From: Linum tenue
Lineage: Eukaryota > Streptophyta > Magnoliopsida > Malpighiales > Linaceae
Direction of reading: 5' to 3'
Length of the DNA: 64,000 bases
Assembly: GCA_946122785.1 (NCBI GenBank)
Contig: CAMGYJ010000008.1
Location: 60,432,877 to 60,496,876 of the forward strand
The position numbers and the translations under genes are program-made. Positions 11,967 to 23,994 of this stretch are shown in pieces. A model generated the notes under the pieces. The model searched no databases. It was given only the letters and a program-made list of their open reading frames with translations, and had not been told where the DNA came from. Within the stretch, counting starts at the first letter, position 1. The number at the start of each line of letters is the position of its first letter.

Positions 11967-13358
11967 TGATAACCCAAAATAAAATAGTAATTTAATCATA
12001 TAACTTGAAACATTCAAATAACGCAATAGTAAGGTAACAAAAATCTATTGAAATTTTAAAGCGTTATATATTTACTTTTTAAATTTGGTGAAACAAAATT
12101 TTGATCTATATATTCTCTTGGTTGAGCGAGTTACATGTCTAAAATAAAAATATGTAGAAAAATCCTAAACAATAAACACACACGTCTCGCACTCTGCTAC
12201 AATCCAAAAAACCACTTTCCCTAACTAAAAAATAATAATATAGTAATATTAATAGTAATAATAAATCGCTCATAAGAGCATACACATCATTGCAATTGTT
12301 TTTGCAATTGCATTTGTGCTCTTTATTGCCACATCAACTTTTTTACAATTCAACTCACATTACTTTCTTTCACATAACTTGCAATTGCATATGTGAATCT
12401 AATTTTTTTTTTTTTTGTAAGGTAAAAAAAGAAAAACCCCAATAAAAAGTTATGGATGTCTACTTCGGAATTGCAAATGGAATTGTATAAAATGGTAGCT
12501 TGCATTATTGCAATTAACATTTCCATCAATGCAATTAAAAATGCAATTGTACTTCTATTGCTATGTCACTTTGCAATTCAATGTGGTAGCTTGATGTGAA
12601 TGAAATAATCTTAGCCCATAAGAATATAGTTAATCGTATAATAGCTTGTTACCCGATGAGTATAAAATAAATACTTTGTTACAATGATAATACGAACAAC
12701 GAATGGAAAAATGGGTAATAATTCAGGAGAAACTAGGAGACCTCATCATAGTCTCGGATATGTTTAAAAAGAATGACGCCCCGTCAAATTATTTGATTAA
12801 AATAGCATATTTAATTCCTCTGGATCATTGCCTCGCTGCTTTCGAGGAGTGAGATTCACTTTGCCTTGTCTACAACACAATGAAAACTATGGTTGACTGA
12901 AATTTCCTATGGGTAAGCTGGAAAGTCCACAAAAGATGATTTCAAAAACTTTCAGCAAGTTTGATGGACTTTAACAATCTATTTTTCTGAGTTCGTAAGA
13001 TATTTTTCTAAATAACACGCGGGATTGACACATATAATTGTAAGATGTCTAGCATTATGAAATAAAAATATATCTACTTACATTTAATTTTTTATGATTG
13101 AATTGAAATACTATTTGATTGTTTAGATGGCTCGCTGCGTGATCTTCGAAACATCAAACTACAAAAAAAATAAACACTAATAATAATATACATAAATAAT
13201 ATGCACCTTTGATTAACCAACCCATAATCTTGGAAAGTTAAGTAACCATCCTATTCATATTCTAATGACAGTATAATAATATAAAAATCATTGCACATTT
13301 GATAAACCAACTATCCTCAATCTTGAAGTTTTAATGGACTACATATCCTATTTGTATT
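11967..13358. other. AT-rich intergenic DNA with a possible MITE
   Basis: No gene seen. Around 12272-12610 there are many GCAATTGCA-like palindromes, and the ends show weak inverted similarity (CATACACATCA on the left, CATTCACATCA on the right, opposite strand). This suggests an old MITE, but I could not fix its borders or a target duplication. Confidence 0.4.
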
Positions 13359-14116
13359 TAGGACTGATAAAGTGTTATTTTGTTAGCGGTAACCGATAAC
13401 CGAAATTGATGGTTAACGGTTGCACAGATAACTGATTAAACAGTGAGCAGTTGGTTCTTAGTAGCCAAATTTAGCTAATTAATAACTAATGGTTAAACAG
13501 TTAGTAACCATCATTTAACCGACTAACTGATTATGACCATCCTCATAGTTAGGGCAAAAATAATAGGCTTCGATGAATGCATATGTAAAAAAATGGGATG
13601 TTTTGGACTTGCCACATAGCTCGACAACAATCGGTAACATTTAACCTTCCATGTAATTTGGTGGGTTCATGGGTTGAGTAATTGTTGTTGGGTCTCTTAT
13701 TTTTGTCTGCTTCTTTAATCAAATTTGACGGTAGAATAGTGTTAGTGTGTATTTGTGCTGGATGGAGTTGATTATGAATTGATGTCTATGTTAAATTATT
13801 TTTTATACAATGATAACAACTTAAAAAAAGAACACACAAATGTATGTAGAAAAAATCTACAAAAATGCACAATTGAAAAAAGGAGGTTTTCTATTGGTTA
13901 GGTTATCGATAGATTATTTTGGTATAAACTTAATGAATCACTTGCTTAACAGTAATCCGGTTAACCAAAAAATTAATCAAGAACCGGCAAGACGAATACG
14001 GTTAACCAACTAATATAAATGGTAATATTAACGATAAGTACAAAGTATTTAACGGTTAACCAAAAACTAACTAAACAGTTCCGATAATAATCGAACAAAA
14101 CTAATTGCCAACCCTA
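13359..14116. mobile_element. hAT-like MITE, 758 bp
   Basis: The left end TAGGACTGATAAAG and, on the opposite strand, the right end TAGGGTTGGCAATTAG form imperfect terminal inverted repeats. Eight-base flanks TTTGTATT (13351-13358) and TTCATATT (14117-14124) match at six of eight positions, consistent with an aged hAT-type 8-bp target duplication. Many GGTTAACC/GGTTAACGG units lie near both ends, as in subterminal transposase-binding repeats of hAT elements. No coding capacity. Confidence 0.6.
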
Positions 14117-14449
14117 TTCATATTCATATTTATATTTCTCTTTTTTTCTTCCGTCCCTACGTAACCTAGCCACACGCCTAGAATTAGAATCTATAATATT
14201 AATAAGTAATAAAAATGATTACACTCCTGATGTGCACCTTTTTTGGCCTCCTAAAACAGGTAAAGGGCCTAGAGGCTCATTTGTTTGAATTAAAGGAAAA
14301 GACCAAAAGATCCTTTTGTGACATGCGCAGGAGTCAGGAAAAGGAAGATTGATTGGGTGCTGAGGGGAACCTCTATATAGTTATTGTTAGAAGATGTTAG
14401 ATTAACTACAAGCCCATTGGAGTACTTGGGCGACGACTCAAGATAGGGT

Positions 14450-15290
14450 GAGTAACCCTTGGTTACTAACCCATGAGTAACTCAATCTTGACCTTTAGAT
14501 CTAAGTGGGCGCAGAAAATTCAAATCTAAATGTTGTGAATTAAAAACATTTTATTTTCCCTAGTTTTCTTAATCGACTCTTATATTTTTTGTTTTAACTC
14601 GGATTACAAATTTTTTTGCACAGATGGAACAAGTTCGTTGTACTCTACAAAATGAGATCAATTTTCAATATTGTTTGAGAAATTTTTATTCATACCTCTC
14701 GTTACCAACTCCATACTATATGGTAACTCCTTCATTTTTTAGCCCTTTTGAAAATATTTGCACAAATGGAACGAATTTATCATGATCTATGGGATCTAAA
14801 AATTTTTGGGTGAAAAAAGTACACGGCAAAAAATTACAATACTTTACCACCCTGGTATGGGGGTGGTAACTTGTGGTAAACAATGATGAAAGTCATAAAT
14901 GACAGTTAGTATACTCATACTATCATGTATTCAACCTTCCTACAGTCTTGGTATGTTCATATCATCATGGTACTCTTTCTTACCATATAGTATGCTCCTA
15001 ATTAATACCATATGGTATTGACTAGTAAAAAATGTTTCATATTTTTTTGCTCTAAAAATATACCAAAGTGGATATCATTTTAAAGAGCACAATTAATCTT
15101 ATTTATCTGTGCAAAAAAATTTAATTTCTTACTTAAAACGAGAGAGAAATCGTCCGTTAAAGATTAAGGGAGGAAAGATAAAAGGCTTTCCATGAGAGAG
15201 AGGAATGCTTATGTCATGCTGATGTGGACGGGTTACTTATGGTTACTGACTATCTGACTCTATGATTACTAACCTGATCCGCTCCCCTTG
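14450..15290 (-). repeat. Dispersed AT-rich repeat, copies R4 and R2 joined
   Basis: The part 14560-14990 is the inverted partner of 10130-10700, and 15005-15240 is the direct partner of 1085-1345. Here the two lie side by side, so the family's full unit is probably this roughly 840-bp block, with the other copies partial. ACCATATGGT-type palindromes and repeated 'ggttact' motifs occur near both ends. No coding signal. Confidence 0.6.
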
Positions 15291-15489
15291 GGCCACTAGA
15301 TAATAATAAGGTAAATGGTGTTTGTACTTGTTGTTATTATTGGAGTGGTTTATATTGTGGCTAGTGCGTAGTTATTATGAATACATGTATATTTTCCTTT
15401 CCTTGCAGATAGTTTCGGTCTTAGGGATGTGGCTGGTTGTGTTGACCTGAATTGTGGTTCGTGACTTGCCGACAAGCTTTCATTAGAGG

Positions 15490-15816
15490 CAAATGATGGG
15501 TGTGGGCATCATCCCATCCTTGATTTTATGGGTGGGTATGATGTTCCTGCCTGAATCTCCCAGCTGGTTGATTCGACAGGCTCGAGTTGCGGATGCAAAA
15601 GTTTCCTTTTTAAGGACTTTGAAAACCACAGAGGAAGTTGGAACACGCTTAAGAGGGACTGCTATAATTTCATCGATGATGGAAGATGATAATTTCGACG
15701 ATGTGGCATAGGACATCCACGCGATTTGGAAAGAGCTGCGACGATATTTAGTTCGTCCCAAGTTGAAGAAAATTTTGATATGGTCGTCATTGTTCAGTGC
15801 CTTCAATCAATGTAAT
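15490..15816 (+). pseudogene. Fragment of a polyol/monosaccharide (PLT-type) transporter gene
   Basis: The frame starting at 15493 reads 'MMGVGIIPSLILWVGMMFLP' followed directly by 'ESPSWLI'. This is the end of a transmembrane helix and the PESPRWL-type motif that closes the first half of MFS sugar transporters. It continues through an acidic 'MEDDNFDDV' stretch, and after an in-frame stop at 15709-15711 reads 'IWKELRRYLVRPKLKKIL' and 'FNQCNG', matching the WKEL and QQxSGI positions of plant polyol transporters. A putative splice acceptor 'ttgcag' ends at 15410. Only this middle portion is visible, and stops break it, so it is a gene fragment. The subfamily is judged from memory of PLT sequences. 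Confidence 0.6.
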
Positions 15817-16413
15817 GGATAGACCTTCTGACCTACGTGTCTTTAATGAGGTACCCTAAGAATGGTCTTGCCACTTCGATGGAGGAGCTCCTCGACGTGT
15901 GTGGGAGGTTGCTCCCCATCTTGGCTCCCATGTTCATCTATGATTTCCTCGAGGCACTTGTGCATTATAGCTTGGCCGCCAGGTTGTGAATTGTGGCGTC
16001 CAATGTCATGGTAATGTTCAATTTTGGATATCGTCTGTAGCAATAAAAAAAATATTATTTTAATTATTATTACATAAGTTACTTCTTTAATTTTTATCTA
16101 ATTAGTGTTCTTTTCTTTCTTATGGTGATTTTGATCAATATGCTAAGATGACTACGACGATGTAAACCGACCTCAAGCTGACAAAGGATCTATGTTACTG
16201 TTATATAACATAGAAACTTGTTATATAACAACCAACATATAAACATATCATGTCATATATGGATTTTTACCTGTACATATGTCACACACATGACAATAAT
16301 ATTACCCCTACCAGTTTGAACAATAAGAGATTTGCATAACATAGTGCTAATATATACAAACAACTTCATAAAAGCTACATTTAAATACATATAAACTAAA
16401 GCTACGTACAAAA
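15817..16413. other. Intergenic DNA, no gene seen
   Basis: No coding signal beyond chance frames. The antisense frame at 15843-16043 has no recognisable motif. Confidence 0.4.
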
Positions 16414-16898
16414 ATGGAAATATTCACTTTAGATTTCTTCAAGAAGTGTTGGAATTGGTTGAAAAAGGATGTGATGAAAGTTGTTGAGGAATTCTTTGAC
16501 ACAGGGATTCTTCCCAAGTGTGTTACTCATTCCTTTGTGCGTTTAACGCCAAAGAAAGATGTTATGGAAGAGATTAAAGATTTGCGCCCTATTAATTTGA
16601 TGGGCAGCATCAACAAGATTATCAATAAAGTGCTCTCTCGAAGACTGGGGGGTGGTGCTCCTAAATTGGTGACACATCAACAATATTCTTCAGTGCAAGG
16701 AAGGCAGATATCGGAAGCATGCCTTTTAGCCAATGAACTCATTGACAAAAGGAAAAGGCAGAAAACCGGGACTCATGTTCAAATTGGATATTGAGAAGGC
16801 ATTCGATAATGTTAATTGGGGTGCCTTTTCAAGATGCTTTCCAAGATGGGGTTCCCGGATAATTGGGAAAAATGGATTAAGGGCTCCTTGTGCGCTTC
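16414..16898 (+). pseudogene. LINE relic B, left part (reverse transcriptase palm)
   Basis: The frame gives 'FFDTGILPKC', 'DLRPINLMGSINKIINKVLS', 'HQQYSSVQGRQISEACLLAN' and, after a frame change, 'MFKLDIEKAFDNVNW', all conserved reverse-transcriptase blocks of plant L1-type elements. The frame then stops at retrotransposon W, whose LTR starts at 16899. The LINE resumes at 20760. Placed end to end, the two sides give a continuous RT region ('WIKGSLCAS' then 'NISILVNGEAHGFF'). GCTTC at 16894-16898 and GCTC at 20760-20763 look like W's target duplication with one base lost. Confidence 0.85.
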
Positions 16899-17797
16899 TG
16901 ATAGCATCGTATTTGCACATGTTTGCACCCTTGTTTCTTGACCATTTTAACTCGAATTTGTGGATCCTTGTCCTATTTTATGCTAGGTTGTGCTATTTTA
17001 TCAGATTACATGTCCTAGTATGTAAAGGAAGGCTTAGGCGCAAGTTTTGGATCGTTTGGATATCATTTGGCGATTCTAGAAATAAAATACCGTCGTCCCC
17101 TGCACCAAATAAGACCGTAATTCACAAAATACTGCCGGTACTTTTTATGCCGAGCATGATGAAGGCTCAGGTGAGAATTACGGTCAAGTTTCCCAAAAAT
17201 ACGACTGTATTTCTCCAGCGTCTAGCTCGTATTTTTGGGGCCGAGGCTAGCCCTTGAAGAATGCTGAAGGAAAGCAAATTACGGGTAGACGAAGACAACA
17301 TACGATCGTAATTTGAAAAATAGTGCCAGTATTTTCCCAGACGCGACCGTGGTTATCTCCGTCCCAACTTAACCGAAACACACACTTTGGGCAAAATATG
17401 GGCAGAGGAGAAATATGACCGTATTCTTGCACGTATTTCACCCAATATCAGGGTAAATAGGCATATTGGAGCCAAAGGAAGGGGATTTGACTTTTTGGAG
17501 CAAGAACAGAGTTCTAGAGAGAGAAAGTGATGAAGAACAAACCTCTAGAGCTATTTGGAGTGGATTTCTCACCATTGAAGCCCAGATTGCGTCTCTAGGA
17601 GTGAAGATTGACATCCCACAGCAGATTATTCCCATCTTTATGAGTATGACTGCTTTAATTTCTGTTTTCTTCTCTATCTCTATCTATGGAGTAGACCTTT
17701 CTCTCACTTGGGTATGAAGAATCCTAGTTCCATGTGTTAGGGATCTTGATTGTAATGACTTTGGGATGAAATACTGATTGATTTTAATCTATTGAAG
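16899..17797 (+). repeat. 5' LTR of W (truncated)
   Basis: Aligns with 19291-20200 and lacks the final 550 or so bases. Between about 17070 and 17450 it carries the W-lineage motif, variants of AATACGACCGTATT such as 'atatgaccgtatt' and 'atacgatcgtaatt'. The U3/R part ends in 'ctctagagagagaaagtgatgaagaac', a block also seen in V near 56050. Confidence 0.8.
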
Positions 17798-19290
17798 TGG
17801 GGGAGGTGCTTTGTAATTTTTGGAACATATGTTTGTGTGCTTGGAGCCTAGTCCGCTGTCCAAATCTCGAGATTTTAGGGCTCCAAGTACTGCTATTTGG
17901 TGAATCGATTGGCTGTTAACATTGATGCGTGACAACTTATTGGTGACTAGGACAACTTATAATGATGATTGAGAAGTGCACTAGAGTTGTGCAGGGGTTC
18001 AGTTTTGCAACTGTCTGCTTACCAACTGCGACTAGGATTGATCTCTAATTTTTTACACTCATTTATGCATATAGTTCAGGGAATCAGAATGAGAGATAGA
18101 GCATATAGGTAGCCATGTGAGATTTGAGTCTGCTCGTTTCTTTCTTGTGCAATAGATCCCTCTTCCATGATGTGTAGCATTCACGTTGCCACTAGTTAGC
18201 ATGATAGAGTCTTAGGATTAGCCCACGACCATATTGACTGTCCTAGTGTGTCATACCCCTAGTCATCCCAAGCCGTGTAACTTTCTTTCTTTGTTTCTAC
18301 ATTGAAAAATCACCTGTTTGCATCTATTTGAGGTTCTACAGAGTGGTTTTTGCATGATTTCTGCTGTTTCAACTGGAAATAAGATGAGGGTTGGAGGTAA
18401 TTCTTAAAATCTGGGCATGGGGTTGCAAGGATAAAAGAATGTGCAGAAGTGGTGGTTCTCTCAAGAAAAGAAAAGAAAAAATAAACAAATGAAAGCAAAA
18501 GAGAGCCACCACAAAAATCTTAACCATGCCCATAATATAGTGTTTCTTGGCAGACTGGCTTGGAAATGCTAACATGTTGTGACCTCCTTCACTCTTGTGC
18601 TCTAAAGAACTTGATTATTTCATAATAGTAGAAAAAAAAGTAAATGGTTTGAACGAATGTTGCTGTGTTTGGTTTTGGAACTATGGAACCTTGTGTTATA
18701 TGAATTCTTCCATCACCTAAAAGACCTCTTCACCATGTCCAAGACCCTAGCCAGCCATCTAAACTCGCATCTAAGACCTGTTGACTAGTTAGTGGTGACA
18801 TCCGATATGTGAACTCTAGCATTTAGAGGCTGCTATCATGGTGAAGAGCGTTAGAGATTGAGAGTACGAGTATGCACATCTTGCATAAAATTTTGTCCTG
18901 GCCCCACTGGCCTAGAGTGAGTGATTCAATTTTCATATTATATATACCCTAGTGAGGACTTAGATTGCTCGGTCTTGCTTCTGATGTCTTGAATTTTATG
19001 CATGAGGTGACTGTCTGGAATAAGTGGTTGAGTCAGGTCTATGTTGGTTGGTGAACAGAAGAGAGACTCTTCCTTTACTCGATTTTCCTACACTCGAATG
19101 TCATATGTGGTGGTTGTCTAGGTTGTCGTTGAGATTGTACATGGGTTGAGGTCTAAAAGCCAGTACGATTCACATGTTTTGTGTCTATATGATATGTCTC
19201 CAAAGTTTGCATGATTAAAATGTTTTGAGCTAACCTTGTATCTGACTTGGTTTGCTTGGGGACAACCAAACGGTTAAGTGTGGGGAAATT

Positions 19291-20759
19291 TGATAGCGTC
19301 TTATTTGCACAGGTTTGCACCCTTGTTTTTTGACCGTTTTAGCTCGAATTTGTGGTTCATTGGCTTATTTTACACTAGGTTGTGATATTTTGTCACATTT
19401 CAGGTTATAGCAGGTAAAGGAAAGCTTAGGCACAAGTTTCGGGTCGTTTAGAGATCATTTGGCGATTCTGGAAATTAAATATCGTCGTCCCCTGCACTAA
19501 ATACGAGTGTAATTCCCAAAATACTACCGGTATTTTTTTATGCCGAGCATGATGAAAGCTCAGGTGAGAATTACGTTCAAGTTTCTAAAAAATACGACCG
19601 TATTTCTCTAGCGTCCAGCTCGTATTTTTATGATCCAGGCTAGCCCTTGAAAACTGCTGAAGAAAAGCAAATTACAGGCAGACGAAGAAAAAAAATCGAC
19701 CGTAATTTGCAAAATACTGCCAGTAATTTTCAAAATACTGGCAGTATTTTCCCAGACGCGACCATGGTTCTTTCCCTCCCAACTTAACCGAAACGCTCGT
19801 TTTGGGCAAAATACGGGCAAAGGAGAAATACGACTATATTCTTGCTCGTGTTTCACCTAGTATCGAGATAAATAGGCAGATTGGAGCAAAAAGAAGGGGA
19901 TTTGACTTTTTGGAGCAAAAATAGAGTTATATAGAGAGAAAGTAACGATGCACAAACCCTAGGAGCTATTTGGAGTGGATTTCTCACCATTGAAGCCCAG
20001 ATTACGTCTCCAAAAGTGAATATTGACATCCCAGAGCAGATTATTCCCATCTTTATGAGTATGACTGCTTTGATTTCTGTTTTCCTCACTCTCTCTCTCT
20101 ATGGAGTAGACCTTTCTCTCACTTGGGTATGAAGAATCCTAGTTCCATGTATTAGGGATCTTGATTGTAATGACTTTTGGGATGAAATACTGATTGATTT
20201 TAATGGATTGAAGTGTGTTTATTGAGTCAATTGAATCCTGATCAACTTCTTTTAATTTCTGCTTCAACCTGTACTATTTTGATTGTGCGAGAGTCAGTCA
20301 ATTCACTACTTGAATTTGTACTGGAATCTGTTTCCAGTAGTGGAGTTCTGTGTGAATCGCCTTAGCAGTCTATTCTAGTGAAGGCTAGTCACCTGCCGGG
20401 TATACTGTCTAAGAGGGCTTGATCAGGTTAAGAGATTCCAAGCTAATTTCGGATCTTCCACAGTTTAATCAACAGTAAATCAACCGAAGGGAAGTACAGC
20501 TTGAACCTAATTAAAGAGCAAGGGGGACTCATCCCCGATTTACCCTTCTCTTGCTTTAGAAAACCGGACAATTTATTGTTTTCTTTCTGCTTTGGTTTGA
20601 ACTCACATTTCACTCAATTAGTCTTGCTAGATAATAGAAGTTCACGAAGTAGGCAGTAGATCTAGACCCCGGGTGGATAAATTAAACTTTCCCACTATTC
20701 TGCATTTTCATTATGTGATTATACTTTGTCGCAGTTTGGTATTGTGTTTTAGCGTGTCA
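19291..20759 (+). repeat. 3' LTR of W (full length, 1469 bp)
   Basis: Starts TGATAGCGTC right after the polypurine tract and ends '...gcgtgtca'. The W motif cluster lies at about 19470-19860, with one exact AATACGACCGTATT (19591-19604). The last part (20200-20759) shares long blocks with V's LTR at 56330-56913, including 'gcagtagatctagaccccggg'. Confidence 0.85.
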
Positions 20760-23700
20760 GCTCAAATATTTCTATCCTTGTTAATGGTGAGGCCCACGGC
20801 TTTTTTCCAGTGTCTAAGGGTCTCCAGCAAGGGGATCCCTTCTCACCTGGGCTTTTCGTGCTTGTCATGGAAATTATTTCATTTATGCTGAAAAAATGTT
20901 TTCCTTTTTTCCAGTGTCTAAGGGTCTCCGGCAAGGGAATCCCTTGTCATGCTTTGATGCTAGCTACGATCAAGTTTTAAACATGCTTGCGACGTTAGCT
21001 TGCTTTCAAATGGTGAGAGGATTAAGATAAACTTGGACAAGTCCATCATGTATACGGTTGGAAATGTCCCTAACCCTAGTTACTTTGCGGTGATTTTCGG
21101 GTGCAATTGGAGCTCGGATTCATCAAATTATCTTGGGTTCCCTCTTGGTGGCAAACCAAACGATGATTCGATCTAGGATCCGAATATTGATAAGTATCCG
21201 TGCAAGCATAATGGTTGGGGAAGCAGAGCCTTGTCTTTCGGTGGTAGACTTGTGTTGGTCAAATCGGTATTTTTTAATATTTCGAGTTACTACTTCTCCT
21301 TTTTCAAAGCTCTAATGTCATTGATCAAAGAGTTGGAAAAATGTCAAAGAAACTTCTTATGGAAAGGGAAGGCTGAGGGGTTCAAGATGGTTCTTATGGA
21401 TTGGAAGAAGTGCAAAGTTGCGAAGGATGAAGGAGGCTTTGGTATACATGATCTCAAAGCTTTCAATGATGCAATGTTGTTTAAATGGTTATGGAGGTAT
21501 AAGGTTAAGAGGGACACATGGTGGCGGGAATTGATTTCCTACGAGTACCTCAATGATTCATCTATGTGGCGGACGGGAAGTGCGAAGGGGGATTCTGCAA
21601 ATTAGTTTGGGCAAACAGCAAAGAAAACAGCCTTTTCTAGAAGTTCGCTTGGTTGGAACCGAGGAATGGTACTATGATATCATTTTGGCATGACTGCTAG
21701 ATCCCGAGACTGTCCTAGCTGCCTCGTTACCCCGCCTCTCCGATGCTGCTGTTGAACCGGAAGCTCCTATTTTTGACATTGCTGATTTTTCTAGTGAGGT
21801 TGTTAACTGGAATTTTAATTTTAAATATTCTTTAAGGGGTGGGGCTGAGAGGGAGAGGGTTGCTCTTAATCCGTTATTGTGTTCAGTTGAATTTTATCGG
21901 AATTTCGTTAGTCCTTGCAGGAGGACATGGACTCTTGAGTCAGATGGGCGTTTCTCTATTCGATCTTTATATAAGCAACTGCTCAGAAATGATCTTGGAG
22001 GTGTGCAAGAGTTTCCTACATGTCAAGTCTGGAGAAGAATAATTCCGAGCAAAGTGTGTTTCTTCCTGTGGTTAGTGTATCATAATAGGTTCCTCCTGTG
22101 GACAATCTGGAAAAAAGTTGGATCTTGGCGAATAGGTATGCTATGTGTTAGCAAAAGGAGGAGACAAGTGTTCACCTATTCATGGATTGTGCTTATGTGA
22201 AAAATGTGTGGAAGATCATTTTTCAGACTTGGGTTGAACTCGGCCGGGGAGGATGATATGATCCCAAATCACAAACCATTTCAGCTTCCATGGATTGATC
22301 AAGAAGCTAGTTCAATACACAACAACAAACCTGAAAATTGGTTAAGTGTTTTTGTTGTTTCAGGTTACCTATTTGGAAGGCGTGGATCAAAAGATTGGCT
22401 CTATGAAAATGTGTGTTTAATAGCTTGTTTTGAAGCTAAGGATGTCTTCTTCAACGAAAAGTGCTTGGTGGCTCAAGGGGAAGTCCAGAAGGTTGATTTC
22501 AAAGCTCACCGAGATGCTTTCTCAGAATCGGAAAACTGTCTGTTTTTGGCTAATTCATTTAGCGTGTTCGAGGTGCTGACTTTGGGACGCAATTCCTGGA
22601 GTTTGGGGTACAACCAGCTTCTGGATCCAGTTGAGGATGAAAGAGGAACAATTTCTAAACCACGAGAAGGCATTGGATGAGATTGCCAAGGTTAGGAAGA
22701 TCATTTGCGAGATCCTCGAAGATGCTATCTCGCGCTGCCACAATCCGCAAGCCATTAGGATTCGGAGTTGGATACGGATTACTTGTTTGATTTAGTTTCC
22801 TTGCTGAATTAGGATAGTGACGACTATTAAAAATTGGCCTAGTGAAGATTTGGACAACATGGAGGAGTGGCTTGTTTCATGCTTACTTCATGTCGTGTGG
22901 TGGTTCGTATGGCTTGAAATAAACCAGAGGATTTTCGAAGATAAAGAGTAACGTTTCTTCTCTAGTGGCTAGGAAAGCGGTGAAGAAATCGATGGAATGG
23001 ATGGTGGCTCATGGGAAATTTCATAGGGACATGGCTACAAGTTGGTTGAGGTAGAGGGGATTCAATTTCTAGAGACGTGTTGTTGTCGAGGAGGAGTTTG
23101 GTCTGCTGGAAGGTGATGCCTTTTTGTGGAGTTCTCGGTTTAGGGTGGTGCGATGATTTTTTGGCAGGTTGAGTTGACAGGTACTTCTTGGGGCCTATAT
23201 TAGCAATGTCTGTATTGGTTTCACTTATGGAGCATGCTGCTGTTGGTGGCAGTTTGTTGGTGTCTGCCTTGGTTCTCGTTGGATCGTGTGTGTCGATTAG
23301 TGGTGGGCAGTATTTGGTTTGAACGATTGGTTGCTGCAGGATGCAGATTGGCTTTTGTGTTCGCTGTGGAAGGATCAATTGTGCATTAAGTTTTAGGTGG
23401 GCAGTGGTCTTTTGATCTATTTATTTGGAGGTGCAGATCTGTCTAGGACGTGTTGTTCCTGGTGAGCTAGCGGGTCTTGTGTTGCAGATTGCTGCTTTTT
23501 CGGCGCTTGCTCCCTGCTACTGGGGGTTTCGTGTACTTTGGATGGCAGGGTTGGTTCTGCCCAACTAGCCATGTTGTCTTTGTTTTTAACTGATATGTGG
23601 TGATGTGATCCCTAGCGGGGGTGGTCTGGTCCACGTTGCTAGTTTGTTTTTGTTTCCTTTTTGTTTCTATTTCAGTTGTGTGTGTTGCGGTGTTTAGTTC

Positions 23701-23790
23701 AGTTCTTCTGAACTATTACCGATTTCGGACAGTGTATTGTTGTTCTTGTGTCTCTTGATTAATACATTTCTATCACCATTATAAAAAAAA
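20760..23790 (+). pseudogene. LINE relic B, right part (RT end, zf-RVT, tail, poly-A)
   Basis: The reading resumes with 'NISILVNGEAHGFF' and 'SKGLQQGDPFSP'. A 104-bp tandem duplication repeats the 'SKGLxQGxP' motif (20801 and 20905). The FADD catalytic box that should follow is missing: the text jumps from 'QGNPLSC' to 'FDAS' near 20958, so active-site sequence has been deleted. Then come the thumb and linker ('LGFPLGGKPND', 'GGRLVLVKSVFFNI', 'FLWKGK'), a zf-RVT region at 21877-22200, an unexplained 0.55-kb block at about 22230-22800, and the C-terminal 'MVAHGKFHRDMA' region. A 3' UTR ends in an A-run at 23783-23791. Not functional. Confidence 0.8.
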
Positions 23791-23994
23791 ACTGTTTTAT
23801 TGATAGTTTCAGTGTACAATGAGGAAAAAACATAAACACTGGGATAATAGAAATCATGGGAAAACTTCGAGATCTTAAAATGTGGAACATATTATAAATA
23901 ATTATTCCAGATAATTGCATGGATCCTAGGAGACCGAAGTCGATTGGGCTACTGAACTTGTCACGGGCCGCCAACCGTGATATCAACATAGTTA

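Larger units (their letters stand above)
16899..20759 (+). mobile_element. Athila-type element W, internally deleted
   Basis: W consists of a 5' LTR truncated at its 3' end (16899-17797), a 1.5-kb remnant of the region after ORF3 (17798-19290), and a full 3' LTR (19291-20759). The LTR begins TGATAG and ends TGTCA. The remnant matches V's 3' region: 'gtgcttggagcctagtccgctgtcc' near 17838 corresponds to 62150. The polypurine tract TTAAGTGTGGGG lies at 19275-19286. The deletion junction at about 17794-17798 sits on AAGTG, present in both parents (LTR 'gattgaagtgtg' and post-ORF3 'ttaagtgtggggg'), so short homology joined them. All gag, pol and ORF3 sequence is gone. It interrupts LINE B. Confidence 0.85.
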
